Shown: positions 24,206 to 33,959, counted from the stretch's first letter. The stretch: DNA of 64,000 nucleotides from Methanomassiliicoccus sp. (GCA_033485155.1 JAWQJJ010000002.1:124001-188000); one strand, 5' to 3'. Notes: a model not told the origin generated them from the letters alone. Numbers and translations are program-made.

Positions 24206-26239
24206 TCAACGGTCGGCTCCGCTCTTCAACCTGGCCTCGGTGACATTCCTGGTTGTGCCCCTGAAGCCGAGGAGCCTGCCCTCTTCATCGAAGAACGGCG
24301 CTCCATTAATCTCTACGCACATCGGCTCGCCAACGGCATTGATGGTGGACGCTCTCAGGTTCCTGGCCTCGGTCGAATCGGCGGTCGGTCTGAGGAATTG
24401 CTCCAACATCTCCACCCCCATCTTAGGCGGCATCCCATCAAAAGGGGTCCTGCCCAGCATGACTTCCGGTTTGATCCCCCAAAACCTCTCCACCTGCGGG
24501 CTGCAATAGGTGTACCGGCCCTCGGCATCGGTCTCCCACATGAAGTCCGCGCTCATCTCTATCAGCGCCTGGAACCTTTTCCGCGACTCTTCGAGCTCCT
24601 TCTCCACCCTTCTCTGGTCGGTGATGTCGTGGACCGTGCCGGCCAGCCGCAGAGGCGCCTCCTGTCCGCCCAGGCTGATCTCTCCCTGCTCGCGGACGTG
24701 TCGCACCTCTCCGTCCTTCCGGATGACGCGGTACTCGATGTTGTAGCTCCCTTCGGTCACGGCCATTTTGAGCCGGGAGGCGACACGGCCACGGTCCTCG
24801 GAGTGGATGAACGATAGGGCGAAGTCGGAGGGTACAGGCGATCTGGTGGGATGCTGACCGATGATCCGGTAGGCTTCGTCCGATAGGTACAGCCGGTCGT
24901 TGTCCACCTCCCACTCCCAGCTTCCCATATGGGCGATCCTCTGGGCCCTTGCCAAGTGTTCCTCTCTGTCCTTCACTGCGAGTTCCGCCCGTCTCCGCTT
25001 GATGGACACCGACACCTGTTCGGTCACCATGCGCATGAGAGTGACCTCGTCCTCTTCGAACCGGGGGCGGTCCCTGGTCCCGAAAGCGAGGGTCCCCATG
25101 GTGCAGCCTCCTACCCGGATGGGGTGGCAGGCGAAGGCCTGGATTCCCAGCGACCGCAGCATGCTGGCGGGGGTGGCGTCACTGTTCTGCATGTCTTCCG
25201 AGACGATCGCCGTGCCCTCGAGGGCCACACGGCCGCTTATCGATGTGCCGGGCTCCAGCCACTCCACCTCCCTGGCCGCATGCCTGCTTATTCCATAATA
25301 CGCGTTGAGGTGCAGCTTGCTCCCGAACTCATCGAAGAAATAGTTGAAGAACACATCACAATCGAGGTGCCTGATCACCCTGCCAGCTATCGATTGGATC
25401 ACCGCCATGGGGTCCCGGCTCGATAGGAGAATGGCGTTCGTTTCGCTCAGCAGTTCGAAGCGTTTGTTGCTCCTTTTCAACGCCTCCTCCGCCTCCTTGC
25501 TCTCAGTAATATCCTTGGCCGTCCCGAACCACTCGGTGACATTGCCGTCGGCATCAAAGATGGGCACGGCACGCGCCAGGAACCATCGGTACCTCCTGCT
25601 GGCCGATATAAACCTCAGATCGATGACCAGCACGCTCCTCGTCCGGACCGCCTTTTCCATCTCCTCCAGGAATCGCTGGTGGTCCTCCGACGGTATATGC
25701 TCCTCGATCCAGGTGGAGAACCTTCGGTCGGTCCCGGGCTGGAGGTCTCGATAGTGCAGCTGATATATCTCGCTGAGGTCAGGGGACAGGCGGTAGATGT
25801 AGTCGGAACTGGCGGTGACCATGGCCCGGAAGCGTTCCTCGCTCCTCCTCAGCGACTCACTCGCTTTCCTCTTCTCGGTGATGTCCATGAACACCGCGAG
25901 CGCACCCTTGAAGTTTTCATCTTCATCCATGATCGGCCGGGCGGAGCACAGGGTCCAGATGGTCGAACCGTCCCTGTGCCTCAGGGGATACTCGCATGAC
26001 TGCGGTCTCCCCCGCCAGACCTCGCTCAGCTTTCTCTCGGCCTCCTCGTCCCGATCGGGCGAGGCGAAGTCAGTGGGCGGGTGGCCGAGCATCTCCTCCG
26101 GAGCGTAACCGAGGATGGCTGCTCCCCGCCCATTGATGTAGCTCGTCAGGATGGTAGAGTCAAGGACCCATATTCCCTCATTGGCCAGTTCTATGATTTG
26201 TTCGAGCCGATCCGTGCTGATCTTCCTTCTGGCCTCCAT
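24206..26239 (-). CDS. PAS/GAF sensor protein without a kinase domain
   Basis: This 677-residue cytoplasmic protein is made of a PAS domain (about 12-128), a second PAS (131-250), a GAF domain (262-420), and two further PAS domains (428-552 and 556-672). Each PAS ends with the usual DIT motif and a short coiled linker. No histidine-kinase, cyclase or DNA-binding output domain is present, and there are no membrane spans. PAS1 is strikingly similar to PAS1 of the histidine kinase at 30331 (AAILGYAPEEMLGHPPTDF in both). It may sense redox or a small ligand and act by pairing with that kinase, which is inference. Confidence 0.9.
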   Translation of the reverse strand: MEARRKISTDRLEQIIELANEGIWVLDSTILTSYINGRGAAILGYAPEEMLGHPPTDFASPDRDEEAERKLSEVWRGRPQSCEYPLRHRDGSTIWTLCSARPIMDEDENFKGALAVFMDITEKRKASESLRRSEERFRAMVTASSDYIYRLSPDLSEIYQLHYRDLQPGTDRRFSTWIEEHIPSEDHQRFLEEMEKAVRTRSVLVIDLRFISASRRYRWFLARAVPIFDADGNVTEWFGTAKDITESKEAEEALKRSNKRFELLSETNAILLSSRDPMAVIQSIAGRVIRHLDCDVFFNYFFDEFGSKLHLNAYYGISRHAAREVEWLEPGTSISGRVALEGTAIVSEDMQNSDATPASMLRSLGIQAFACHPIRVGGCTMGTLAFGTRDRPRFEEDEVTLMRMVTEQVSVSIKRRRAELAVKDREEHLARAQRIAHMGSWEWEVDNDRLYLSDEAYRIIGQHPTRSPVPSDFALSFIHSEDRGRVASRLKMAVTEGSYNIEYRVIRKDGEVRHVREQGEISLGGQEAPLRLAGTVHDITDQRRVEKELEESRKRFQALIEMSADFMWETDAEGRYTYCSPQVERFWGIKPEVMLGRTPFDGMPPKMGVEMLEQFLRPTADSTEARNLRASTINAVGEPMCVEINGAPFFDEEGRLLGFRGTTRNVTEARLKSGADR

Positions 26240-26340
26240 ATCCCACCACTCCGATGGCGCATATTCGAGGGCGGAGTTTATCAGCCTTTACAACGGAAGT
26301 AAAAAGAGTGGCCGCGGCCAGGCTCAGGACGCTCCCGGCG

Positions 26341-27210
26341 TCACCGATCGAGCTCCTCCCACATGCGATATGGCGGTGGAGGAATAGCGGCCATCTCATT
26401 AGATACTATGACAACGGGTTCTTTTCCCCTGGTCCTCGCCCTCATGACATTCTTGGCCCAGTCGTAGGAGTCATCGAACACGCTCAGATCGCAGGGGATG
26501 GTGTGCACCTCCAGGCCAAAGGTCCGGGCGAACATGTCGATCATGTCATGATACTCCTTCCCGCCCTCTATCTGGTTGTCCAGTTTGATGAGGGAGGGGT
26601 TGCCCATGGCCTCAAAGGCAATGGTCATGCGCTCGATCTCGTCCATCAGCCCCACCAGATCGTCGCTCTCCATCTTGGGCGTATAACCGTCGACGTACCC
26701 GGGAGTGATGAAGAACGCCCCCTTGAACTCCATCATCGTCCTGAGGTACCTCTCGCTGCTGCCCATGATGGCCGAGATGCAGTCATCGACAACCACGTTG
26801 TTGTGGTCCACCAGGTAAAGGATCGGCACCTCCGTTTCCTCCTCCAGAGCGGCGATATCCAGGGTCTGGCAGCGGCACTGGCCGTATAGGAGGAGGATGC
26901 AGTCGACCGACTCGGACATAAGCATGATCTCCGCGGTCATGGTGTTCCTCATCCTCTCCTGGCTGTTGTGCATGTCCGACGGGTTCACCCAGATCAGGAG
27001 CTCGTCGTCATCGTACCAGCGAGAGCCGAGACGGTCGACCATGATCGGCTCCAGACTTTCGCACGCCCGCGCCCGACGCAGCTTGATCAGGAGCTTCCTC
27101 CCCTCATCGTTGTCGACCACCACCACGGTGTGGACGTCAGGGTCCCTGGCCACGAGATAGGTAAGCTCATTAGAGAGTACAGTGCAGCCGATAACTCCCA
27201 TGGTGGGCAT
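26341..27210 (-). CDS. DUF1638 family protein
   Basis: This 289-residue cytoplasmic protein of the DUF1638 family, common in methanogens, is recognised by the N-terminal MGVIGCTVLSNELTYL, the central YGQCRCQTLDIAALEEE and the strand PILYLVDHNN. Two cysteines in QCRC and another at GCT may bind metal. In other archaea such genes lie near methyltransferase and corrinoid genes, but the function is unknown. A GGAGGGTGGT Shine-Dalgarno sequence precedes the ATG, and a TATA-like AATTATAG lies near 27243. The kinase-less PAS protein is downstream. Confidence 0.85.
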   Translation of the reverse strand: MPTMGVIGCTVLSNELTYLVARDPDVHTVVVVDNDEGRKLLIKLRRARACESLEPIMVDRLGSRWYDDDELLIWVNPSDMHNSQERMRNTMTAEIMLMSESVDCILLLYGQCRCQTLDIAALEEETEVPILYLVDHNNVVVDDCISAIMGSSERYLRTMMEFKGAFFITPGYVDGYTPKMESDDLVGLMDEIERMTIAFEAMGNPSLIKLDNQIEGGKEYHDMIDMFARTFGLEVHTIPCDLSVFDDSYDWAKNVMRARTRGKEPVVIVSNEMAAIPPPPYRMWEELDR

Positions 27211-27571
27211 ACCACCCTCCGATTTTGTTCTGAATCCCCATCTATAATTAGATTTCCAACACCCCTCACGGAGGTTGGCCAGGGTTGATAAGGCGATATG
27301 GGCTAAACATCCCCGACTCCGTCGCGGGCGCCGACCGCCTAAGCAGGCTAGAGTAACTTATCGATCAAAGTGGTTGTCGATAATGGGCCCGAGAGGTCCA
27401 AGGCTCCGGGGTCGAACATCAGGAAAGCTCAATTTACGGCTCTTCTAGCATCCTTTGCACGCAAGATAACAGATATTTACATATTCTTACCTGCTTCCAT
27501 ATTGACCAGGTCGAACCGCGGTCAGCGGTCACCGACGTCGAGAGTGTTTGCGCGAGGGAGGAATGGACCGG
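27211..27571. other. intergenic region without a supported gene
   Basis: This stretch holds the promoter of the DUF1638 gene on the minus strand (box near 27243) and, on the plus strand, an AT-rich segment at 27465-27490 that may be the promoter of the membrane pair. No coding frame with convincing composition was found. Confidence 0.5.
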
Positions 27572-28180
27572 ATGTCAGGAAGAATGAGGATCGATCCAAT
27601 AAATGGAGTCTCAATGATCGCTGCGATCGTCCTGGCGCTGGGGGCGGTGCTGTGCATCGTCAAACGCGATATATACTGGACCGTGGTGGCAGTGTGGTCC
27701 TTCACCCTCATCACCGTTCCGTTCATCCGCTACCGGGATCGTGAGCGGTCCTCCATCGGTTTCCTTATCCTCCTCGTCCTGCCTCCCTTTCTCCTGAGCT
27801 TCATGGATGGGTCAGAGGCTTCGGGGATCCTACCTCTGAACTCGATCTGGTACCTCATGCTCTCAACCACCGCCCTCTTCGCCCTCACCATCGTCACCGT
27901 CGCCTTCATCAACTCAGTCAGTGGGATGGAACTTAACCTGAAGTTCGCGATGCAGGTCGCGTTCATGCTGTACACGTCCTTGGTGGCGATGCAGGCGGTG
28001 GTGTTCTACTACTCCGACCTGTGGCTCGGCACCACAATCATCGGCAGCAATAACGACCTCATGGTGTATGTCGCCCTAGCCACCATCGTCGGCTTGTTCC
28101 TCACCATAGCGTTCTACGCTCTGGCCCGCACCAACCTCACCAAGAGCGGGGCCAGGCTCGAAGAGGGGGCGGGCGATTGA
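27572..28180 (+). CDS. six-span membrane protein
   Basis: This protein of about 202 residues has roughly six membrane spans, a short acidic tail and no large soluble domain. It includes a loop with RYRDRERSS and the hydrophobic stretch GFLILLVLPPFLLSF. The start is placed at the ATG at 27572, nine to eleven bases from a GGGAGG site. An ATG at 27563 would sit too close to it. The last bases overlap the TTG start of the next gene, so the two are co-expressed. The family is not recognised. The pairing with a DUF2238-like protein suggests a two-component membrane module. Confidence 0.75.
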   Translation: MSGRMRIDPINGVSMIAAIVLALGAVLCIVKRDIYWTVVAVWSFTLITVPFIRYRDRERSSIGFLILLVLPPFLLSFMDGSEASGILPLNSIWYLMLSTTALFALTIVTVAFINSVSGMELNLKFAMQVAFMLYTSLVAMQAVVFYYSDLWLGTTIIGSNNDLMVYVALATIVGLFLTIAFYALARTNLTKSGARLEEGAGD

Positions 28181-28815
28181 AGCAGGTCGTGTGGATCACT
28201 GCCATCTTCGAGTTCTTCCTGGCCGTGATGCTCGTCATAAGCATCGGAGAGGGGGTGAGCTACTGGGCGTTCACCGCCTTTTTCTCCATCCTGCTGATGG
28301 CAGTCCCCATCCTGCTCTCGTCGAAGAACATCATCCAGCTGCCGTGGCCCATAGTGATGAGCATCGGGCTTGCCTTCGCCCTGCACAATCTGGGTTTGGT
28401 GACCAACTGGTACGACACGACCTTCTGGTGGGACAAGATCACTCACCTGGTGTCCGGCGTGGTGATAGCGTCGCTGGTGGCCATCGAGATGCTGCTGCTG
28501 GACCAGCGCACCGAATCCATCTACATCCCGCCGATCTGGTACATCTTCCTCGTCCCCATCGCCATCCTGACGCTGGAGGCGCTGTGGGAGATCGTGGAGT
28601 TCAGCGCCGATTCCCTGACCCAGGTGGGCATGCAGCACAGCCTCGGGGACACGGCCAACGACATCGTCACCAACCTGCTCTCCGGCCTCATCGGCGGGTT
28701 GGGCGTGTTCTACTACCTTCGTCGACACTCCGCCGACGAATTCCTTTCTAACCTTCGAGCGGACAAGCTGGTTAAGTGGTTCGTGGTCCGGTTCGGCGAA
28801 CCTGGGAAGCTATGA
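28177..28815 (+). CDS. DUF2238/YjdF-like membrane protein
   Basis: This 212-residue protein has about six spans. The pattern WYDTTFWWDKITHLVSGVV, followed later by LEALWEIVEFSAD and GDTANDIVTNLLSGLIGG, resembles DUF2238/YjdF, in which a His in the first motif and acidic residues in the later two line one face. The start is a TTG at 28177 inside a TTGA overlap with the preceding stop codon, a sign of translational coupling. The function is unknown. A 290-base stretch after it (28816-29105) contains only weak frames. Confidence 0.78.
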   Translation: MKQVVWITAIFEFFLAVMLVISIGEGVSYWAFTAFFSILLMAVPILLSSKNIIQLPWPIVMSIGLAFALHNLGLVTNWYDTTFWWDKITHLVSGVVIASLVAIEMLLLDQRTESIYIPPIWYIFLVPIAILTLEALWEIVEFSADSLTQVGMQHSLGDTANDIVTNLLSGLIGGLGVFYYLRRHSADEFLSNLRADKLVKWFVVRFGEPGKL

Positions 28816-29105
28816 TCTCGAGCACCGTTCGCATGACGGCAGAGCGGTTCGGGCGGAGCATCAATGATCGGCGGACTTAGGAACGAGCCGACCCGTTCAA
28901 ACAACCTATCGTACGATGCGGGTTCCCATGACGCCAGGAGGCTGTGGGCGTAGGGACCTGTGAGCAATAGAACGCCGCGATATGGTGGCCCAATGGCAGA
29001 AGAACTACTGCGCCGGAGGCTGAGGGTCCAGGCAGCAATAATCGAGCTTCCTGGACGCTCCGGCAAAGACCGTCCTCGCGGTCGAGAGCTGCCGACTTGC
29101 TACGA

Positions 29106-29339
29106 TCAATCGAAGTAGGCGGCGGCGTAGGAGCTTACCAGCGCTCCGTTCCTCACTCGAACGTCATCCCGGCATTCCTTGTCTATCCATGACCGTGCGG
29201 GAAGGATGTCGCCATGGCCCACCTTCTTAATGCAATCGCACTTCATCATCAGGATGCCGTTGGGCCAGGTCCTTCTTGTCACCCTCCTCTCGCAACGGGT
29301 GCAGATCAGGCCGGACTCGGTCCATACATGCTCGCTCAT
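29106..29339 (-). CDS. small zinc-finger-like protein
   Basis: This 77-residue frame has a CTRC knuckle near residue 13 and CDC near residue 33, a likely four-ligand zinc ribbon, followed by a basic then acidic region. A minus-strand TATA box (CATTAATATA, 29361-29370) lies 27 bases before the ATG at 29339, the spacing expected for a leaderless archaeal message. This supports the short start over an upstream extension. The function is unknown, with transcription-related or nucleic-acid binding possible. Confidence is moderate because the protein is short. Confidence 0.55.
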   Translation of the reverse strand: MSEHVWTESGLICTRCERRVTRRTWPNGILMMKCDCIKKVGHGDILPARSWIDKECRDDVRVRNGALVSSYAAAYFD

Positions 29340-29360
29340 GGTGCCAGGCAAGGTCATTGC

Positions 29361-29370
29361 TATATTAATG
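29361..29370 (-). promoter_or_regulatory. TATA box for the zinc-finger-like gene
   Basis: CATTAATATA on the minus strand, about 27 bases from the ATG at 29339. The remaining bases to 29647 show no supported gene. Confidence 0.5.
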
Positions 29371-29647
29371 CGATGCAATCAGAACATCGAAAATCAAGAA
29401 CTTTCTTCACGAGGGTCCGCCGTACGATCGCGATCCTGGCGCATGCATGGCGGTCTTGCGTTTCCCATCACGCCCGAGCCGGCGGAGCATCGCCGTCCGC
29501 TTAAATGGCCAACGAGGGCGGCCCCTATGCTGAATTTGGCCATCCTGCCCTATAGGCAGGCCGATTTCACATGCACGATATAAAGGAAGGTGCATTTTGC
29601 TTGGGAAGACTAGTTAATCAGGCCCTTGTGTCCCAACGTCGATCAAT

Positions 29648-29959
29648 ATGACTGTCGCAAGGATCGTTTGGTGGAAGCTCAAGCCCGGGACGAGAGATGA
29701 AGCGGCCAGCAGGATCGATGGGCACCTGGACCAGATCAAAAACCAGGACGGTTACCGCGGATTCATGTCGTTCCTGTCCGCAAGCAATCCCGACCGGATG
29801 ACGGTGGTCTCCGTCTGGGAGGACGAGCAGGCCATGGTCCGGGCCGAGAAGGATATCTATCCTCAGGTCGTCGATTCCCTGTCGGACCTATTGGCCGAGG
29901 AGCCCCAGGTGGCGCGCCAGAGCATTCATACAGCCGATATCCCCAAGATCCTGGCGTGA
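29648..29959 (+). CDS. small ABM-like (dimeric alpha-beta barrel) protein
   Basis: This 103-residue protein has the antibiotic-biosynthesis-monooxygenase type of ferredoxin-like fold: a VARIVWWKLKPGTRDEA strand-helix start, GYRGFMSFLSASNPDRMTVVSVWEDEQAM as the central strands, then a helix. Such proteins are oxygenases, stress proteins or small-molecule binders. In an anaerobe an oxygenase role is unlikely, and it may be a heme- or ligand-binding homologue. The start at MTVAR is natural. No Shine-Dalgarno sequence is clear, so it may be leaderless. Confidence 0.78.
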   Translation: MTVARIVWWKLKPGTRDEAASRIDGHLDQIKNQDGYRGFMSFLSASNPDRMTVVSVWEDEQAMVRAEKDIYPQVVDSLSDLLAEEPQVARQSIHTADIPKILA

Positions 29960-30330
29960 GCCCGCGAACCTGGATCAATGGAGTACCGAGCTTGGCAGGC
30001 TACGAGGGGATCGAGGAGACCATGGATTGGTCACAGATCGGCTCAGGGCGGTCTTCGAGGATGCCGGGGCCTCGAAGCGACCACAGTGGAAAGAGCTGAG
30101 CTGAATCCTCCACAGCCATCATCCTCACTGTGTAGTAGCATCGATTGGCGCATCCTCGAACCGCCCTCGCCCCGGCCAGCACGGGCTCCATCGCCGACGT
30201 GTAACATTAGACGGGACCTGGCCATATATTCGTTCTAACCCTTACGATCGACGTACAAATATTAGTTCTTAGAATGCTTATTTAATAGTCCGATATCATC
30301 GGTGGTGGCCGATGGAGTCGATGTGGGGAA
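29960..30330. other. intergenic region before the histidine kinase
   Basis: No supported gene. The GC-rich left part carries only low-quality frames. The right part has an AT-rich box (CTTATTTAATAG, about 30272-30283) that is probably the kinase promoter, with a GTGGGGA Shine-Dalgarno sequence just before the ATG at 30331. Confidence 0.5.
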
Positions 30331-32928
30331 ATGTCGTCGAGTAAGTTCGAGCATATCGTGGAATTAGCCAACGAGGGCATCTGGACGTTGGATGCAGCCG
30401 GCCGGATCGACTACATTAACGAGCGGGGAGCGGCCATCCTCGGTTACGCTCCGGAGGAGATGCTCGGCCACCCGCCCACGGACTTCCTCTTTCCTGCGGA
30501 TAGGCAAGGGTTCAACGGCATACCGGGGATCAATGGCCAGGCCGAGACGCAGCGCTATGAGGTCCGCGCTCGTCGCAAGGACGGCAAGGCGGTGTGGCTA
30601 TCCGCATCCACGTCGTCCATCTATGACGATGACGGCCGTTACCAGGGCGCGATGGCGGTGTTCTCCGACGTGACCGCGCACAGGATGGCCGAGGAGGCAA
30701 TGGCCTTCCAGGCCCACCTACTGGCAAACGCCCATGACGCCATAATCGCCCTGGATCGGGATTTTCGGGTGATCTATTGGAACGAGATGGCCGAGTGGAT
30801 GCTGGGGTGGACGGCGCTCGAGGCCATCGGCCGGCACCCGGCCGGGCTGTTGAGGGTCCAGGTGCCGGGTAGTTCCAACGAGGTCGTGTTCAACGAGGCT
30901 ATCCGGAAGGGCTATTACAGCGGTGAAGGGGCCCTTTGTCACCGGTGCAGGGGAGAGTACCCCGTAGACCTCCGTACCAAGGTGTTGAAGGACGAGCGAG
31001 GGGAGGTCATGGAGGTGGTAATCTCCATCCAGGATATCAGCGACCGGAAGGCGGCCGAGAGGGCATTGAAAAAGAGCGAGGAGCGCCATCGCCACCTGGT
31101 TCAGTATGCTCCATCCGCCATCTTCGAATTCGACTTCCGCACCATGCGCTTCAGGAACGTCAACGAGGCGGTGACCAGGATCAGTGGCTACTCCGAGGAG
31201 GAACTGCTCTCGATGAACGCGTTCGACTTCATCGACGATGAGAGCATGGGACGCTTCATGGAAGGGATCGCCAAGCGGCTCGCCGGGGTCGAGATGAGCG
31301 AGGAGGTCGAGTACAGCATCCATACCAAGGACGGCCGGAAGTTGTGGATCGACTTCCATCTTAAACCCATCTACAAGGACGACCGGCTCGTGGGTGCGTT
31401 CGTGGTCGGTCATGACGTCACCGAGCAGCGGGCGGTCAGGGAGAGGCTGCGGGAGAGCGAGGAGCGCTTGCGGACCGTTGTCGAGAGCTCCCGCGATGGC
31501 ATCTACATGTTCGACGTTCATACTGCCCGATTAGTCTTCATGAGTCCGGCCATGGCGGAGGTCACTGGCTACTCCGAAGAAGAGCTGAAGGAGATGCCCG
31601 GCGAGGAGTTGAACGAGAAGACCCATCCTGAGGACAGGGAAAGGATGGCGGTTAGCAATCAAGCGGTCTTGGCAGGGAAGGACATCGGCGAGATGGCGGA
31701 GTACCGCTGGAGGGTGAAGGGTGGAGAATACCGGTGGCTGAGCGACCGCCGCAGGCTGATCTGCGATGAGAAAGGCCGCCCGACCGCGGTGGCCGGGATC
31801 ATCAGAGACATCACCGACCGCAAGCGAGAGGAGCAGGCATTGCAGGAGAGCGAAGAGCACTTGCGGCTGCACTTCGACAACTCACCGCTGGCGGTCATCG
31901 AGTGGGATGCCGACTTTGTGGTCACCCGGTGGGCCGGTGAGGCGGAGAGAATGTTCGGCTGGACCGCTGAGGAAGCGGTCGGAAGGATGATCACGGACCT
32001 TGATCTCACCTATCCCGAGGACCTTCCCATCGTCGAGGAAACTATGGCCCAGCTCGCCCGCCGGACGAGCGACAAGATCGTCACCTCAAATCGCAACCTC
32101 ACCAAGGGCGGCAGGGTGATCGAGTGCACCTGGTATCACTCGATGCTCGTGGTCGGGGATGGAAAAACTATCTCCGTGCTCTCCCTGGTGCTCGACAACA
32201 CCGCCCGGGTCGAGGCGGAGAGGGAACTCATGCGGAGCGCCAACGAGCTCCGCCGATCCAACGCCGAGCTGCAGCAATTCGCCTATATCGCGTCGCACGA
32301 CCTCCAGGAGCCGCTGCGGATGGTGTCCATCTACCTATCGCTGCTGAAGAAGAGGCATGGGAGCGGGCTTGAGCCTGAGGCGAAGGAGTACGTCAGCATC
32401 GCCATGGACGGCGCGGATCGGATGAGGCAGCTGGTGAACGACCTGCTGGAGTATTCTCGGGTGGAGACGAGGGAACGCAAGTTCCGTCCAGTGGACATGA
32501 ACCGGGTCGCCGCTGGGGTGAAGAGCGAGCTGAGGATCGCCATCGCCGAGGCCAGCGCGGAGGTGAGGATCGACCCGCTGCCGACGGTGCTCGCCGACGA
32601 AGTCCAGATGAGGCAGTTGATGACAAATCTGCTCAACAACGCCATTAAGTTCCGCGGCGACCGGAAAACGGAGGTCGAGGTGACCGCGGTCGGCCGGGAG
32701 GGGGAATGGCTTTTCAGCGTCCGGGACAACGGCATAGGCGTCGACCCCAAGTATGCTGAGAAGCTGTTCAGGATGTTCCAGCGGCTGCACACCAGGGACG
32801 AGTACCCCGGGACCGGTATAGGGCTGGCGATCGCCAAGAAGATCGTCGAACGCCACGGTGGCCGCATCTGGGTAGAATCGGATGGAAAGAGCGGCTCGAC
32901 CTTTGTCTTCACCCTGCCGCGGGCCTGA
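30331..32928 (+). CDS. multi-PAS sensor histidine kinase
   Basis: This 865-residue soluble kinase contains five PAS domains (about 5-120, 126-245, 250-372, 376-502, 506-632), then a dimerisation and phosphotransfer domain. The phospho-acceptor is His656 in ASHDLQEPLRMV. The HATPase domain has the N box LMTNLLNNAIKF, the G1 box VRDNGIGVDP and the G2 box GTGIGLAIAKKI. No membrane span and no receiver domain are present, and no response regulator is adjacent, so the partner lies elsewhere. The first PAS is nearly the same as that of the kinase-less sensor at 24206. It probably senses an intracellular cue such as redox state. Confidence 0.95.
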   Translation: MSSSKFEHIVELANEGIWTLDAAGRIDYINERGAAILGYAPEEMLGHPPTDFLFPADRQGFNGIPGINGQAETQRYEVRARRKDGKAVWLSASTSSIYDDDGRYQGAMAVFSDVTAHRMAEEAMAFQAHLLANAHDAIIALDRDFRVIYWNEMAEWMLGWTALEAIGRHPAGLLRVQVPGSSNEVVFNEAIRKGYYSGEGALCHRCRGEYPVDLRTKVLKDERGEVMEVVISIQDISDRKAAERALKKSEERHRHLVQYAPSAIFEFDFRTMRFRNVNEAVTRISGYSEEELLSMNAFDFIDDESMGRFMEGIAKRLAGVEMSEEVEYSIHTKDGRKLWIDFHLKPIYKDDRLVGAFVVGHDVTEQRAVRERLRESEERLRTVVESSRDGIYMFDVHTARLVFMSPAMAEVTGYSEEELKEMPGEELNEKTHPEDRERMAVSNQAVLAGKDIGEMAEYRWRVKGGEYRWLSDRRRLICDEKGRPTAVAGIIRDITDRKREEQALQESEEHLRLHFDNSPLAVIEWDADFVVTRWAGEAERMFGWTAEEAVGRMITDLDLTYPEDLPIVEETMAQLARRTSDKIVTSNRNLTKGGRVIECTWYHSMLVVGDGKTISVLSLVLDNTARVEAERELMRSANELRRSNAELQQFAYIASHDLQEPLRMVSIYLSLLKKRHGSGLEPEAKEYVSIAMDGADRMRQLVNDLLEYSRVETRERKFRPVDMNRVAAGVKSELRIAIAEASAEVRIDPLPTVLADEVQMRQLMTNLLNNAIKFRGDRKTEVEVTAVGREGEWLFSVRDNGIGVDPKYAEKLFRMFQRLHTRDEYPGTGIGLAIAKKIVERHGGRIWVESDGKSGSTFVFTLPRA

Positions 32929-32975
32929 TAGGCCTGCGAGCATGGCTGCAGCTCGGCCGTTCGTGGATGCCAACC

Positions 32976-33959
32976 TCACGGTTGCCTGGTGCGCGATCTA
33001 AGCAGCTCGACCGCGCGATGCGGCATGTTGACCATGAGGTAAGGGATCATCGAGCGCTTGTCCGGCATCTCCCTGACGATCGAAAGCAAGATCTTGGAGT
33101 TCGACACGCTCGGTTTGCTTACTGCCGCCACGCTCGCCGTTATCGCCGCGTCGTAGAGTATGGATTGCGGCAGCGAATGATTGAACCCCTCGCGCGCGAA
33201 CCGCTGCAGCGCCAACCGCTCCCGGAACTGACGATATGCTAGATTCTCACCGTGCGTTTGTGCGCTCCAGCTCTTGCCGCCGGATACAATGTACCGGTAG
33301 GTAGCCATGGCCTCCGAGAAGCAGTATACCTTGCCCATCAGCACCAGGAGGAGGGGCAGTATGACGTCGCCGTTGACCTTGCAGGAGTAGAACTCGTCCC
33401 TGAGCTGGGGACTCATGGTCAAGAACACGTTGCGGATGACGTACGAGGCCGATTGACCAGGAATGAGGTTCTTCGGATACTCCTCGATGGTGTACTCGTG
33501 CTCCTCGACGGCGGTGTACCGGGGGATCTCGATCCTCTCTCCATGTCCATCGATGGCCGAGACTCGGTGCAGCGTACCGGCGAAATCCGGATTGGCCTCC
33601 AGGAATCTGACCTGACGGCTTAGCTTCTGGGAATCGGTCCAATAATCATCGCCTTCGCAGTAGGCGAGATACTTCCCACGTGCACGATCAAAATTGAACC
33701 TGTCGACGTCCCTGCCCCGCGAGTACTGGTTCTCCGATTGGTATATCGGCTTGACGATCCCCTGATGCCTCGCCTCGTACTCACGGATGATGTCAGCGGT
33801 TCCGTCCGTGGACGCGTCATCGTGGACCAGCACCTCGTAGGGGAAGTCCACCTCTTGCATGAGTATGCCGTCCAGGCACTGGCGGATGTATCTCTCGTGA
33901 TTGTACGCGATAACGCACACGCTCACCATCGGCGCATCCGGGTCTGCCATATCGTTCAT
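32976..33959 (-). CDS. GT2 family glycosyltransferase
   Basis: This 327-residue GT-A enzyme has an N-terminal VSVCVIAYNHERYIRQCLDGIL, DDASTDGT as the nucleotide-binding loop, and CEGDDYW as the metal motif (an EDD variant of DxD). It transfers a sugar from a nucleotide donor during surface glycan assembly. It is the last gene of a minus-strand operon with the flippase and the dTDP-sugar genes. No membrane spans are seen. An AGAAGGG Shine-Dalgarno sequence precedes the ATG. Donor and acceptor are unknown. Confidence 0.9.
   Translation of the reverse strand: MNDMADPDAPMVSVCVIAYNHERYIRQCLDGILMQEVDFPYEVLVHDDASTDGTADIIREYEARHQGIVKPIYQSENQYSRGRDVDRFNFDRARGKYLAYCEGDDYWTDSQKLSRQVRFLEANPDFAGTLHRVSAIDGHGERIEIPRYTAVEEHEYTIEEYPKNLIPGQSASYVIRNVFLTMSPQLRDEFYSCKVNGDVILPLLLVLMGKVYCFSEAMATYRYIVSGGKSWSAQTHGENLAYRQFRERLALQRFAREGFNHSLPQSILYDAAITASVAAVSKPSVSNSKILLSIVREMPDKRSMIPYLMVNMPHRAVELLRSRTRQP

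Noticed and set aside
28713-29066. 117-codon minus-strand frame after the DUF2238-like gene
   Set aside because: It overlaps the end of a clear coding gene and has a random-like Arg/Ser/Pro composition.
29978-30238. 86-codon plus-strand frame between the ABM-like gene and the kinase
   Set aside because: Low-complexity Pro/Ser/Arg composition, no start context and no pattern of a folded protein.
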